A stretch of DNA of 64,000 bases from NCBI GenBank assembly GCA_011032825.1, contig JAADJZ010000015.1, forward strand, positions 992,001 through 1,056,000, in the 5' to 3' direction. A program made the translations under genes and the position numbers. The stretch comes from Massariosphaeria phaeospora (lineage: Eukaryota > Ascomycota > Dothideomycetes > Pleosporales). Below are positions 10,656 through 21,847 of this stretch, piece by piece (positions within the stretch are counted from its first letter, which is position 1; each line of letters opens with the position of its first letter). The notes under the pieces are model-generated. The model was given only the letters and a program-made list of their open reading frames with translations. It made no database searches and was not told where the DNA came from.

Positions 10656-13600
10656 GTTGAGAGTGGTGCTTGGACTGGGGGACGAGGCGAGGCGAGTGGC
10701 TGAATGGATGGATGGATAAGCGGAAAGGAGGGCTTGAGAGGGGCTCGAGTTGTCGTGGTAGGTGCTGGATTTGTTTACACTGGGTGGTAGCTCTTGCTGT
10801 GTGCTGAAATAATGACAGTAGAGATGTCGGAAGAGCTTGCTCGATGTGCTAATGTCTAAAGCTGAGCTGTTAGTGGGCACTGGGCAGAGGTACGTTGGAC
10901 TTGAGGGACTAACCGTCGTACTGGGATGACGAGAGATGGCCAGTGAGGAAGAGTGACCGTTGTCCTTGGGTGTGATGGGAGGAACGTACATGTACTGCAG
11001 CTCTTTATAGATCCTCCCATCCATCTCTTTGGCCAGCACGACTGCTACGAAGCGATGGGATGGTGCCTTGCATCTAGTGAACATGAAGCATTTGTCACTG
11101 CTCTCAAGGCTGCGTAACTACGACCATGGGATGTTGCCGTCGATGATTGTCAAACAGAACAATCAGCATCAATTGGCTCATCTGTGTAGCAACAACCGAA
11201 CTTGGTGGGATTTTTCTGACTTGCTTAGCGAGTAGCATCGCCGAATTTGTACGGCAAGCATTAGTTGTACCATTTGGATCAGAGTCTCTGCCTACAAACT
11301 GCAGCGGCAGAGTACTTGCCCGTCAGCCACAATTTGACTCCGAGAAATTGCGAGTAACACAATCGCACGCTCGCTTGGCCAGGTGCATACTGCACATATA
11401 TTCAAAGTAAAAAGAGATGACGAAACGGCAACGTGAAATCCATTGTGCACACAATTGACCTGATTGATGGTTTGTCGTGACCGAGTTTGTCGAAGTTTCC
11501 CGCTGCAGAACTCGTATAATTTGTCATGTCCCCGCCCTGAACCCGTAGATGCCGCATGCCGCTCGATTACACGGGAACCTGCGTGAACGGTTCGAGAGGT
11601 CTCTAGTGACTGTGACTGAATTTCTGTATAGAGGTCTTGATGTGATGGGGTTTTTGCACTCTAGATTGTACGATAACTCATCCAAATATTGCTGGTTTGA
11701 CGTTCCTGTCGGTTGACTGGAGTTGGCCGCTGATCTATGGGCAGAGGTTGAAGAGACTCGAATCATGTCTTCGGCGCTACTCTTCCACATTAGTTTGCCA
11801 CAGATCGATACAGGAGTGTTGTTGGTCCCTCTATCAACGGAGAGAGTACCGATGTCTCTCAGAGAAAGAGATTGATCCGCGAACCCGTGCCCGTAAGGCG
11901 GTCGCTTACTACTGAGTACTGGGATATCTTTAACCGTTGTTAAGTTGTGTAACGCTGATCTGCGCGTCCTCTGTTAGTGTAGCCATGCGTCGATCTCGCT
12001 GCGCTGTCGTTGCGATTATCTGGAGTTGCGTTGGCCAACATTTAGGGACGATCTGACCAATCCCAGCGCGTCCCTCACCGCCAATTGACGTATAATGTTG
12101 TCGAAAATGCGAACCGCTGCGGACTCTGCATGACCTGCGCTGGTAGTTTCTTTGGTGCATTTATAGTCCTTGGCTTGATACTGCATTCTAACGGTCCCAG
12201 CCTCCCACGGCCATGAAGTCCGGGCGAAGATGCTGAGTTGGCTCTGTTCTCCGGTTCCAATTATGGGTGCCAACTTGCGGTATGCTCCACTCTGCAGCAG
12301 CGGGTTTCGTGTTTGACCCGCGAGTATGGCCTGCTGTCAGCTTGCAGGTTGACTCCGCGATGGGGTCCAGAGCGCTGAAGCGGTCGCCAGAACGCGGCCT
12401 GGCGTGCTGGCCGCTGGTGGCTGTCCTAGGGCGCTCGCCATGTTGGAGTTGCCAAAGGGTTCACTCGGAAGAAGAAAAGATGGCACAACGAACAGCGAAC
12501 TCTGCCGAGCCAAGGTAGTGTTGGCAAAGGGTATGGCGCGCGCTCTGATTGCTGAGGCACAGCCCTGTAGCTGCAAGAGCTGGCGTGCTGGCAGTTCTCG
12601 AGCCGCTGCAACAACGTGGGGAGGACTTGCTGGCGGATCTGGCAAGGTCGATATGGGATTTCTAGCCTCCAGTGCCAGCTGGCAACAACGCCTCACCGAG
12701 AACCATTGACGGGACAAGGCCTCGTGCATGAGACAGGCGTGGTTAGCGGAGTCTTTTGCGCTTGACACGTCAACCACGGTGAGCTCGCGTCTGCAGATTG
12801 ACGCAGGAGCTGTGCAGGTGCAGCTCCCGGCCGACCGGCAGAGAGTGCGTGGGATAATAGTAGCCCCGAGTTCCCTCTGTGGCCGCCCTACAATTTGCGT
12901 TCTTTCGTTGCTGTCGCCGCCGTCGCTGTGGGCGCTCCATTGTCGCAATTGCTGGGTGTGCTGCTCGCTCGATTCCCCTCCACCAGGCCGGCCGTGTCGC
13001 GAGACGGACCAGCGTGCGCCGTGCTGGGAGCACCGGGCAGCGCGCGCTCAAACGCCAGACCTCGTGCCATCGCGCAGTTGAAGCTCAGCGTGCGCCCTGA
13101 GTTTTGTGTGCGTGCCGAGACAGACTCGTCGGCCTAAACAGCTTTCGAACAAGTGCACTGACCGCCGACTCACCGCCTGCCAGACGTCACGGCTTTTAAT
13201 ATCGTCGCGCGACCGCGCGCGCTGCTCAGCGAGGTTGGGAGAGGCCGCAATGCGCTGTCCGAGGCCTCAGGATCCGACCTCCCAGCCACCCAGCACTCTC
13301 CGCCTCATGTCTGACGTCTGCTAGCCGTCCGCAAGAGCGTTTCCGAGTCGCCTCATCCGTCAGACGCTGCCATTGGCCCCAGGTGCAACCGCAGCTGTCG
13401 AATGGGACGAGGGCTGCGAGGTTAAGCAACAAAACATCTGGCCTCGTCCGCTTTGAGGTATTTGGGAACCGTCTGCAAGCCCAGCAGATGTCGAACTGTC
13501 ACCCAGCAGTAGTCTCCTGCATCCGTCGCTGACAGCTGCCCAGATATTCCCATATAGTTTTGGCGTTGGACGGATATCTGTACACGACTGCTTTTGTCCC

Positions 13601-14216
13601 GAGTTCGACCGGACCTGCATACTAGCCACTATCATACCATATTCACCTACCGTCTTCCCTAATCGATCAAATCTCCGACCAGCCCCCAGATCGTCCACCA
13701 CCCGCGGGTCCATCGAATAATCGCCTGTCGACGGCGCCTGTCACGGGAATCACCATTCACTCGCCGCGCTCGCGTGCACGGGCGGCGGCAGTCGCGGCCT
13801 ATCAATTGGTTGGTACTCGTGGTTGGGTTTCAACATCTCATCTCGTCGGCGGCAGCGCTGGAAAGCGTCATCAGCCAGCTCGGATCGAGTTGCACTGTGC
13901 GGTGGATTCGAGATATAGCGCCTCGGTCTGATTTGGTGTTGATGGTGAGTGCCCCAACAGGCTTCCTTTGGCTCACATCCGCCTTCCTGGTGTTGCACGG
14001 TTCTGGTTGATCCAGCCGCATCAAAAGCACGGCGCTGTCGGAGGTCTGCCAGTCGACGCAAAAGGAGAGGAGAGCAGGTGGTGTTGGAAGAAGCTTTGCA
14101 GGTTCCTTCCCCACGAGGTGCTCTTCGTCCATCGTACCTTCCCCGTCGCCCTTCCGCCGCCCCTCGCTCTTTCCCAAAGCAGCAACCCGCTGACGTGTGC
14201 ATCAGCATCGTAGAAG
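10656..14216. other. Gene-poor 3.5-kb region
   Basis: No gene I can support. The part from about 12250 to 14200 is GC-rich and stop-poor on both strands, giving many overlapping ORFs (for example 12337-12948 minus and 12728-13081 plus) without protein features. It is most likely the long promoter and 5' UTR of the gene at 14217. No tRNA or known repeat recognised. Confidence 0.4.
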
Positions 14217-15791
14217 ATGGCATCTTTGGATTTCGACCAGAAGTTCCTGGGCCGGATTGCCAAACAAACCGAGAAATCGAGTCCGTTTGTCTCTCAGGCG
14301 CTGTACCAGATCCTCGGCCTATCGGTTCTACTGTCACGTAGACTCATCCGAGCCCGCAAGCTTCGCAAGCTCGACACATCTCGCGATACCCCCTCACTGT
14401 CCGCATATCAGCACATCCTATGGATGTCCCGCGAAGGCCTCTCGATACTAGAGCTCTGGATCTTGCCGTACGCCCAAGACAACCAGTTTGGCCCAGAATG
14501 CAGGGTGCTCAGCGTCAAACTACGGGCCAGCTTTTACCACATCTTCTGTCTATTTCACAACCAACCTCCCGTCACGGCTACCAATATGCCAACTACTGAT
14601 CCTCGATCCATCGGCGCGCCTCCACTACCCCTATCTCCACGAACAGGCAACGGTCAGTACCGCAAGACGGACGCATCTACCCTGGCTCCATCCGACAAAC
14701 GCGCTGGGAAACAGCCAATGCTTCGCGAGCCGATCGACTCGATCACATCAGAAACGTCATTTCTCACGAATCCGTACGCTCCTGGGGGACCAGTCGCTAC
14801 GCCTTCCCCTAGGCCTCTCCATGCGCCCCCGGGGCTTAACTCCACACCCATACCGCAGCCTTCATCATTTATCCTCCCAACACTGAACTTTGTACCCCTA
14901 GCCGGCGGTTACTTTACAACCGCAACCGCATATGCCACCTCTTTCCTCCCAGGATCACATCCATTGCGCTTGTCGGTCGCCCTCGAGCATAGTGCGTTTC
15001 TCTGGGACTGTCTGCACGATTACGAAGGCTCGCGGCGCGTTGCACGACGAGCCATCAAAGACGTGTACCGTGCTCAGGAGGCTATGGAGGATACCGAGTT
15101 CGAAGATGCGGCAGAACTCGTCGGCATCTTGGGACGTATGATGAAACGAAAAGATTGGGAAGATACCCCTCGAGTCCCTGGTGTTGGTAGCCCAGAGCCA
15201 GCGCCCGTCGCTCCCGGTAGCATGCCACCCAGCGGAGGCGCTGCCCAGGGCAACGGAGCACCTATTGCACCTGTTGCGCCTATTGCATCTGCCCAGCCGA
15301 GCCCCCAGACGAGCAGAAGAGCAGCTGAAGGTCCGCCCATTACAAACTCACCTTCGCAGAGCCAACCAAGGCGCAGCCGGTCAAACTCCGCAGCCAAACC
15401 TTCGCCGAGACAACGAGGCGGCGATAGCCATGAAAGCACACCTCGTGTGAACGCACAGCGCTTTACGAACGGAGGCAGTCAAGACACCACCCCGCGTGCG
15501 CGCCACGCCAGCGTAGAAAGTGGTGCGAGCACAACGCCCCGAGCCCCCCAAAGCATCAACGGCCGGTCTCCTCAAACGCCCTCCACAGTCCGAACAATAC
15601 AGGCCCAGCCCGGCAGCGGCGGTTCCACCTCCACCAAAGGCACCCCCAAACTCGGCAACTCCATGCCGACTTCACCAAGCGCCGCCGCTACGCTAGCGTC
15701 CACGCCCGTGCGGGACTCGCCCAAGCTACGTCGCTCACCGCCACTGCGGTCGTCGCCCGTTCAAGACAGCGCGTACACACGGCAGCGATGA
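14217..15791 (+). CDS. Divergent 14-3-3-like protein with disordered C-terminal tail
   Basis: Single-exon, 524 aa. Residues about 1-115 and 245-315 resemble the two halves of a 14-3-3 fold. The first ends in RVLSVKLRASFYHIFCLFHN (compare the 14-3-3 helix around residues 115-133). The second has HPLRLSVALEHSAFLWDCL and RRVARRAIKDVYRAQEAMEDTEFEDAAELVGILGRMM, matching helices 7-9. They are separated by a ~125-residue disordered insertion (SPRTGNGQYR to NSTPIPQPSS). The last ~200 residues are Ser/Pro/Thr-rich with many SP/TP sites. Canonical 14-3-3 proteins are about 250 aa and bind phosphoserine peptides with a Lys/Arg/Arg/Tyr set. By eye alignment these positions are Gln, Leu, His and Ile here, so phosphopeptide binding is doubtful. 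Family call moderate; function unknown. Confidence 0.65.
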   Translation: MASLDFDQKFLGRIAKQTEKSSPFVSQALYQILGLSVLLSRRLIRARKLRKLDTSRDTPSLSAYQHILWMSREGLSILELWILPYAQDNQFGPECRVLSVKLRASFYHIFCLFHNQPPVTATNMPTTDPRSIGAPPLPLSPRTGNGQYRKTDASTLAPSDKRAGKQPMLREPIDSITSETSFLTNPYAPGGPVATPSPRPLHAPPGLNSTPIPQPSSFILPTLNFVPLAGGYFTTATAYATSFLPGSHPLRLSVALEHSAFLWDCLHDYEGSRRVARRAIKDVYRAQEAMEDTEFEDAAELVGILGRMMKRKDWEDTPRVPGVGSPEPAPVAPGSMPPSGGAAQGNGAPIAPVAPIASAQPSPQTSRRAAEGPPITNSPSQSQPRRSRSNSAAKPSPRQRGGDSHESTPRVNAQRFTNGGSQDTTPRARHASVESGASTTPRAPQSINGRSPQTPSTVRTIQAQPGSGGSTSTKGTPKLGNSMPTSPSAAATLASTPVRDSPKLRRSPPLRSSPVQDSAYTRQR

Positions 15792-15997
15792 CTCGCAGAG
15801 GTGGGGCACGGGAAGAGTAGGAAAATGCACGTCGAGTGGACTACCGACGACGAAGCGCAGATGATACTCCTGCCGTCTGCCGAGTCCACGCCTGTCTCCT
15901 CTGCTCCATCGCGAAACCCATTATCCAGGTAGTTCGTATACACTATCTGCCGCCGTACCCCATTGTCGATATTGTCTCCCAGGGCCCCTCTGCCCTC

Positions 15998-16625
15998 TAC
16001 ATACCGTACCATACCGTACCTTACCAGAACATAACATACTTCCTCCAACATACTCTAACCCCCTTCACCTGGACATATACCCACGTATCTATCTACCTAC
16101 CTACCCACATACCCGCATCTCCCCCGAGTCTCTCCCTAGACTGACTCGCGTACATACCACCACCTGTACCATACCGGGCGTTCAAAGAGGCGTTCAACCA
16201 TCCCATCTATCTATCTATCCATATCCCCTGCATCGGTCCGGCAACTTGGCATACCACAAACGGATTACCTCACAGTCGGACCCCCGACTTCTCTCTCACT
16301 GCATCTACTACTACTACTACTACCGCCCCTAATACCTACCTTCTTCGACAGCACGGCGTTCCTCGACCCGGCGAAAAGCGCCTTTCTTGTTTGTTTGGAC
16401 AGACCACCTGTACGCGCTTACTCACTTGCCGCTGAATACCACTCTGTTGGCCGGAATCCCGGATTTGGATTTGGATTTGGATTTGGACCTTTGCCCGATT
16501 TTTGGATAGTGCTTCTAGACTTGACTTCGAAAGACCTAGAGCGGTTCAATATCATTCAATTCAATTCAGCTCGCGGATTTTGGATTGCTTTACCACGTAT
16601 CCTGTTATACCTACCTACCTACCTA
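15998..16625. repeat. Cluster of microsatellites
   Basis: Short runs in the 3' region: ACCGTACCAT-type units near 16000-16022, CTAC/CTAT tetramers near 16085-16115 and 16203-16220, (CTA)n at about 16304-16322, (GGATTT)x4 at about 16462-16487 and CTAC units near 16610-16625. Simple sequence, no inferred function. Confidence 0.7.
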
Positions 16626-17299
16626 CATCCACACATATGCTTATTTGGAGCTTAGCCTGATTTCTGTAGACGCTAGCTGTGCTAACCCTTAATCAACATT
16701 AGATGTCAAATCTCGAACCTCAGTAAGCACTCACTGGAAGCTAGGTGCAGTACCGCCCAAGCCAACACCAAGGACAGGGCAACACCTCGAGAACTCCGAC
16801 AGGTACAAGCAGACCTCGCTAACACTAAACAGCCGTAGCCAGTTAGTTAAGACTGATGGTCGACGACTGGCACCAGGAAGCCGTTGCTGGTTAATCAGTC
16901 ATGGCCGAATATTGACAGCTAACAAGAACTTGGCGCTGACTAGAATTCACTGCTAGGCGTAACTCTCAAGACTCAACATTCGCTTAGCATGAAACTGAGG
17001 TAGAATGGTTTTTGTCCTCTAATCCTCTTTATGTATCGCTCAGATAAAGCGTGAGGTATCACATAACCAACTACTGACACCGCCCAATGCATTCAACAAA
17101 AGAAATCCGTCGAAGCGGCCCGAACGCCCGTCTTAAGTAGGCGATGTTAGCCTCCTAGAGCAATGTTTGCCCGCTCGACCCGTTACACTCGTATCCCTAC
17201 TATAGCTACTTTGAGTTCCTTGCCCATGCCATAGAAGCCGCCAGTGAGGATGGTGTTCTGCAAGTTTACGTGTTAGCGATTATCTCCTTTGCAAGGAGG

Positions 17300-17421
17300 T
17301 ACCATCGTGATGTCAATTGACCATCTGTCATGTGACGCTTTGGCCACCTGGGCACCCACGTACTTAGGTATCGGCTAAAGAAACGGCACGTGACAGATGG
17401 TCCATCGACATCACGGTGGTA
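17300..17421. repeat. 35-nt inverted repeat, MITE-like
   Basis: The arm 17300-17334 pairs with 17387-17421 at 31 of 35 positions with a 52-nt spacer. Three of the four mismatches are transitions (C/T or A/G). It lies 39 nt beyond the PRP31 stop codon and could form a strong hairpin in the 3' UTR. It may be a decayed miniature transposon or a 3'-end structure. Confidence 0.65.
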
Positions 17422-17459
17422 GTTCTGTGACTTACTCGGCTCTCTACTTGCGAGTCAAG

Positions 17460-19166
17460 TCAAGTCGCCGGGCCCTTCTGCTTCTTAGACACCGGCAGGC
17501 CAGGCACCTTGAACCCCGCACTGTCCACCTTCCCCGAGTTGTCAAGCTGGGTGAAAGTACCACCCTTGAACCACCGATCGGAGTCAGCCGTGCGCTTCCG
17601 GTTCATCTCCTCGCGAATCTTCGGGTCTACGAGCTCGAGACCCTGCACGGGGGTGAAGGCGATCGAACTCGTACCGGTCGGCACACCCACGCCACCAGTC
17701 CTCAGACCGGAAGCGCGAAGAGTCGTGGCCGTGCCACCGGCGCCGAAGCCTTTGATTGTCGACGCAGCACCAAGCGCCGACTCGCCGCCCCATCCGGGGT
17801 TCTTCTTAGACAATTTGGCACGCGTCTTGGGATCGATTTGCTGGGCGCGGAGACGGCCCGTGTCTTGTGCGCCAACCATACCGAGGCCCTTCGTGCTGTC
17901 TCCATACCCGACTTCTTTCTCTTCTTTGCCGAACACCATCCTGTTTTGGGCTTTGCGGATCTCAGTCATGGCGGTTATTTCTTTGGCTTTGCGCGCGCGT
18001 CGGCCTCCACGTTTGCGCGAAGGTTTATCGTCTGGGGCGGGAAGCGCGCGAGTACCCTTGTTCGGTGGTGGTTCGACAAGCTTGTCGAGGCGGCGCTCAC
18101 AGTCATCTTTGAGTTGCTGACCGGTTGAGCCATCGGGGGCTTGATGGACCATATCGACGCGAGCAGCTAGGACGACCTTGGCGGACACGATACGCATAGC
18201 TTGCTTCTTGAGATCTTCACGAATGGCTTGAATGATTGGGCTGTTATACAAGAACCCCTGATGTCTTACTCCCACGTTTGTCGCGAAACCTAGGCCGCTC
18301 GCTTTATTGGATCCTAGAGGAATGAGGTTGCAAGCGGGTGTTTTAGCTAGACCAGCGAGACCGCCGGCGTGGTTGATGAGCTGTGCCGCAGTCAAAGAGC
18401 CAATGAGATAGGTAAGATTTGGTGCGAACACGTTCATGCAGGATTGCACGTAGTCGGTGAGAACAACTTTGGCCTTGTCGAGTTCCAGTAGCATCGCGCA
18501 GGCGTTGGACACAAGCTCAAGCTCGGCATCAGTAAGGTCACGACCGCCAGCTCGTACTGCTTCAACAGTGACGACCATCAACAGCGGGCCATCTAGAATA
18601 GTCTTAAGTGGCACACCGACAACGTTGTCTGCGTTCTGTGCGATGGTTTTGATGTTGTCCAACGGTCCATTCTTGACGATGGCCACAGTCTTAGCATACT
18701 GGATTGGGTTCTTGATGAGTTCCTCGAGGTATGGAAAACGAAGGGAATAGTGGTCGCGAATGAACTTGTGCACCGCTACGATCTCTCCGTCGATTTGGGT
18801 GGACATTTCGTTCGATTCCTGGAGGAGTTGGTACTCCGGATTGTCCTCGACTGACTCCTCTTCTAAGACTTCCTGCATGCGATCTTTGGTTTCGTCGATC
18901 TGCTTCAGAACTGGCCGTAGTCTCGAGATCAATCCAGTAGCGCTTCGAATGTCGGCCGAGTTCTTGTCCTTTTTCTTCGTCTGCTCAGCGGCATACTGCG
19001 CCTCCTCATCCACCATCTGGTCATCCTCGTCACCGGAATCTCCGCCACCAAAATCCTTCACGAGCGCCGCAATATCATCTCCAGCGTCGTCGGCGTGGTC
19101 TTCGCCCTCGCCATCAGAGCCGAAATCCGCAAAGTCGGCGAGTAGCTCTTGCTCGAGAGTCGCCAT
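17460..19166 (-). CDS. PRP31: Pre-mRNA processing factor 31, U4/U6 snRNP
   Basis: Component of the U4/U6.U5 tri-snRNP that binds the U4 snRNA 5' stem-loop together with Snu13 and bridges U4/U6 to U5. Single exon, 568 aa, start ATG at 19166. Order: acidic N-terminus (DFGSDGEGEDHADDAGDD), coiled-coil/NOSIC region (about 90-190), Nop domain (about 210-335) with SCMNVFAPNLTYLIG, AGGLAGLAKTPACNL and GFATNVGVRHQGFLYNS, a basic linker (RKRGGRRARKAK), then the Prp31 C-terminal domain with GDSTKGLGMVG and RAKLSKKNPGW. All family blocks are present and the length is in the normal range. Divergent from CLF1, another splicing factor. Confidence 0.96.
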   Translation of the reverse strand: MATLEQELLADFADFGSDGEGEDHADDAGDDIAALVKDFGGGDSGDEDDQMVDEEAQYAAEQTKKKDKNSADIRSATGLISRLRPVLKQIDETKDRMQEVLEEESVEDNPEYQLLQESNEMSTQIDGEIVAVHKFIRDHYSLRFPYLEELIKNPIQYAKTVAIVKNGPLDNIKTIAQNADNVVGVPLKTILDGPLLMVVTVEAVRAGGRDLTDAELELVSNACAMLLELDKAKVVLTDYVQSCMNVFAPNLTYLIGSLTAAQLINHAGGLAGLAKTPACNLIPLGSNKASGLGFATNVGVRHQGFLYNSPIIQAIREDLKKQAMRIVSAKVVLAARVDMVHQAPDGSTGQQLKDDCERRLDKLVEPPPNKGTRALPAPDDKPSRKRGGRRARKAKEITAMTEIRKAQNRMVFGKEEKEVGYGDSTKGLGMVGAQDTGRLRAQQIDPKTRAKLSKKNPGWGGESALGAASTIKGFGAGGTATTLRASGLRTGGVGVPTGTSSIAFTPVQGLELVDPKIREEMNRKRTADSDRWFKGGTFTQLDNSGKVDSAGFKVPGLPVSKKQKGPAT

Positions 19167-19810
19167 GATGAAGACAGGGCTGCTTGAACCACAGGCGGAA
19201 TCAAGTGCACTGTGGGCCTCTTGAGCAGGGGACTAGCTACGGAGGCACCGTAACCACTTGTTGACAGAGACGCTTGATAATCGTAGAAGATACCGAGAGG
19301 AATCTATCCGTCAGTCAACCCAATGTAGCCATGAAGAGTGGCGAAGTGCCGAATTTACCCCAGTGGACCAGTATCTTGTCAGGGTGTGGAGGTGGAGGTG
19401 CGCGACAGGACAGAGCTCGGCCTGGTGGCTCCTAGCCTTGCGCCGCCCGGTTGGGGTGCCAGAAGGCGGGAGAGCCTCCTAGTGAGTCTTGATTGAGTGT
19501 TGAGTCCAGCTATGTGCAAGCTCGAACGTACCTGGTGTTAGTTTGCAGCATGTGGTTAATGTGGTGGGGGTGAGGGTAGCGAAGCGTTGGGACGGCGCAG
19601 GAGAATTTATCTAATGGGCTGCGACGTCAAGATGGTCTTGGCACCGAAATTCTGCCGGGCGGTGAGGCAACCCCGTCGCGAAATTCACGCCTGAAGCTCT
19701 AGTCCCGAGCATCTCGCTCAACAACACCCCAATCACTTTCCTTCGTCGCTTCACACATCTCCGGACGACGACTCTCCTACCAACTCCACATCGCCTGTAT
19801 CTTCCTCGCT
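19167..19810. promoter_or_regulatory. Shared promoter region of PRP31 and CLF1
   Basis: 644 bp between two divergent spliceosomal genes. Both start codons face outward and no other gene is supported here, so it must hold both promoters. I do not see an unambiguous TATA box. Co-regulation is inferred from the arrangement only. Confidence 0.5.
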
Positions 19811-21847
19811 ATGGAGAGCGCACGGGGCCCTCCGCGCGTTAAGAACAAGGCGGCTGCACCCATCCAGATCAGCGCCGAACAGCTGCTCCGCGAGGCTGTC
19901 GACCGTCAAGATGAGAAGCTCAAGGTGCCGACGCAGCGGTTCGCCGACATTGAAGAACTGCACGAGCATCAGGGCCGAAAGCGGAAAGAGTTCGAGGACT
20001 ATGTTCGGCGGAACAGGATTAATATGAACAACTGGATGCGCTATGCGCAGTGGGAACTCGAGCAGAAGGAATTTCGGCGGGCCCGGTCCATCTTTGAGAG
20101 AGCACTGGACGTCGACAGCACCTCGGTCGCGCTATGGATTCGCTATATCGAGGCCGAGATGAAGAGCCGGAACATCAACCATGCGAGGAATCTTCTGGAT
20201 CGCGCCGTTACCATCCTTCCGAGAATCGACAAGCTATGGTACAAGTACGTGTACATGGAGGAGACCCTTGGCAACATCGATGGTGCGCGTACTGTTTTCG
20301 AGCGATGGGTGCAGTGGGAGCCAGAAGAGGCGGCTTGGTCGGCGTACATCAAGCTGGAGAAGCGACATGGCGAGTTCGAGAAGGCGCGAGCCATCTTCGA
20401 GCGCTTCACTGTGGTGCATCCGGAGCCGAAGAACTGGATCAAGTGGGCCAAGTTTGAGGAGGAGAATGGCACCAGTGACCTTGTCCGGGACGTCTATGGA
20501 ACGGCAGTAGAGACACTGGGCGACGACTTCATGGATGAGAAACTTTTTATGGCATATGCCAAGTTTGAAGCCAGGTTGAAGGAACTCGAACGAGCTCGGG
20601 CAATCTATAAGTTTGCACTCGACCGCATGCCGCGATCGAAGGCTGTCAATCTACACAAGGCCTTCACAACATTTGAAAAGCAATATGGTGATCGGGACGG
20701 CATTGAGGATGTTATTCTATCCAAGCGGAGAGTGCATTACGAGGAGCAGGTCAAGGAAAATCCTAAAAACTACGATGCCTGGATTGATTTCGCACGACTA
20801 GAGGAGACTACCGGAAAGGAGGATCGAGTGCGAGACGTCTACGAGAGAGCTATTGCACAACTACCCCCAACTCAAGAGAAGCGACATTGGCGGCGATATA
20901 TCTACCTTTGGCTATTCTACGCTGTACATGAAGAGACCGTATCTAGAGACATTGAGAGAACGCGCCAAATCTACCAGGAATGTCTCCGGCTCCTTCCACA
21001 TAAGCGTTTCACGTTCGCAAAAGTCTGGCTCATGGCCGCACACTTCGAGATCCGACAAGGCCAACTAAGCGCAGCCCGGAAACTGCTAGGCCAATCAATA
21101 GGCATGTGTCCCAAAGACAAGCTTTTCAAGGGTTATATTGAGCTCGAAATGAAACTCTTCGAATTCACTCGCTGCCGCCAACTCTACGAGAAATACGTCG
21201 AGTGGAACCCCGCCAACTGCCAAACCTGGATCAAATTCGCCGAGCTCGAACGCGGCCTCGACGACCTCGACCGCGCGCGCGCCATCTTCGAACTCGCCGT
21301 TGCAGAGCCCCAACTCGACATGCCCGAGCTGCTCTGGAAAGCGTACATCGACTTCGAAGAGGGCGAGGCCGAGTACGCGAACACGCGCGCCCTCTACGAA
21401 CGCCTGCTCCAGAAGACCGACCACGTCAAAGTGTGGACCAGCTGGGCGCAGTTCGAAATCGGCGTCCCCGACAACGACGCCGAAGAAGCCGCCGACACGG
21501 AAAACGAAGACCGCCCCGTCAGCGCCGCAGCCAAGGCCCGCGCGCGCGACATCTTCTCCCGTGCGCACACGTCGATGAAGGACAAAGAGCTCAAGGAAGA
21601 GCGCGTCGCGCTGCTCAACGCGTGGAAGTCGTTCGAGCTGATCCACGGCTCGCCCGCAGACATCGAGAGTATCGACAAGCAGATGCCGCGCAAGGTCAAG
21701 AAGCGCAGGAAGCTCGACGACGACTCGTTCGAGGAGTACGTCGACTATGTGTTCCCGGCCGACGACGAGAGCGCGGCCAATCTCGCCAAGTTCATGGCCA
21801 ATGCGTACAAGTGGAAGGCACAGCAGAACAACGGGGCGGGCGGTTAG
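19811..21847 (+). CDS. CLF1: Pre-mRNA-splicing factor CLF1 (crooked neck-like, HAT repeats)
   Basis: Core scaffold of the Prp19-associated (NTC) complex in the spliceosome. Single exon, 678 aa, close to the usual ~675 of fungal orthologues. The N-terminal block ([20 protein letters not shown] then [18 protein letters not shown]) is family-specific. It is followed by HAT repeats almost to the end, for example [50 protein letters not shown] and [25 protein letters not shown]. The C-terminus has a conserved [19 protein letters not shown] block. The last third uses very GC-rich third positions, which creates long spurious ORFs on the other strand and frame. Confidence 0.96.
   Translation: MESARGPPRVKNKAAAPIQISAEQLLREAVDRQDEKLKVPTQRFADIEELHEHQGRKRKEFEDYVRRNRINMNNWMRYAQWELEQKEFRRARSIFERALDVDSTSVALWIRYIEAEMKSRNINHARNLLDRAVTILPRIDKLWYKYVYMEETLGNIDGARTVFERWVQWEPEEAAWSAYIKLEKRHGEFEKARAIFERFTVVHPEPKNWIKWAKFEEENGTSDLVRDVYGTAVETLGDDFMDEKLFMAYAKFEARLKELERARAIYKFALDRMPRSKAVNLHKAFTTFEKQYGDRDGIEDVILSKRRVHYEEQVKENPKNYDAWIDFARLEETTGKEDRVRDVYERAIAQLPPTQEKRHWRRYIYLWLFYAVHEETVSRDIERTRQIYQECLRLLPHKRFTFAKVWLMAAHFEIRQGQLSAARKLLGQSIGMCPKDKLFKGYIELEMKLFEFTRCRQLYEKYVEWNPANCQTWIKFAELERGLDDLDRARAIFELAVAEPQLDMPELLWKAYIDFEEGEAEYANTRALYERLLQKTDHVKVWTSWAQFEIGVPDNDAEEAADTENEDRPVSAAAKARARDIFSRAHTSMKDKELKEERVALLNAWKSFELIHGSPADIESIDKQMPRKVKKRRKLDDDSFEEYVDYVFPADDESAANLAKFMANAYKWKAQQNNGAGG

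Larger units (their letters stand above)
15792..17459. other. Intergenic, convergent 3' ends with microsatellites
   Basis: 1.67 kb between the 14-3-3-like gene and PRP31. It holds several short tandem repeats (separate entry) and the inverted repeat at 17300-17421. No gene supported. Confidence 0.5.

Noticed and set aside
12337..12948. 203-aa minus-strand ORF in a GC-rich region
   Set aside because: Several overlapping ORFs on both strands here; composition effect.
17397..18128. 243-aa plus-strand ORF
   Set aside because: Antisense shadow of PRP31.
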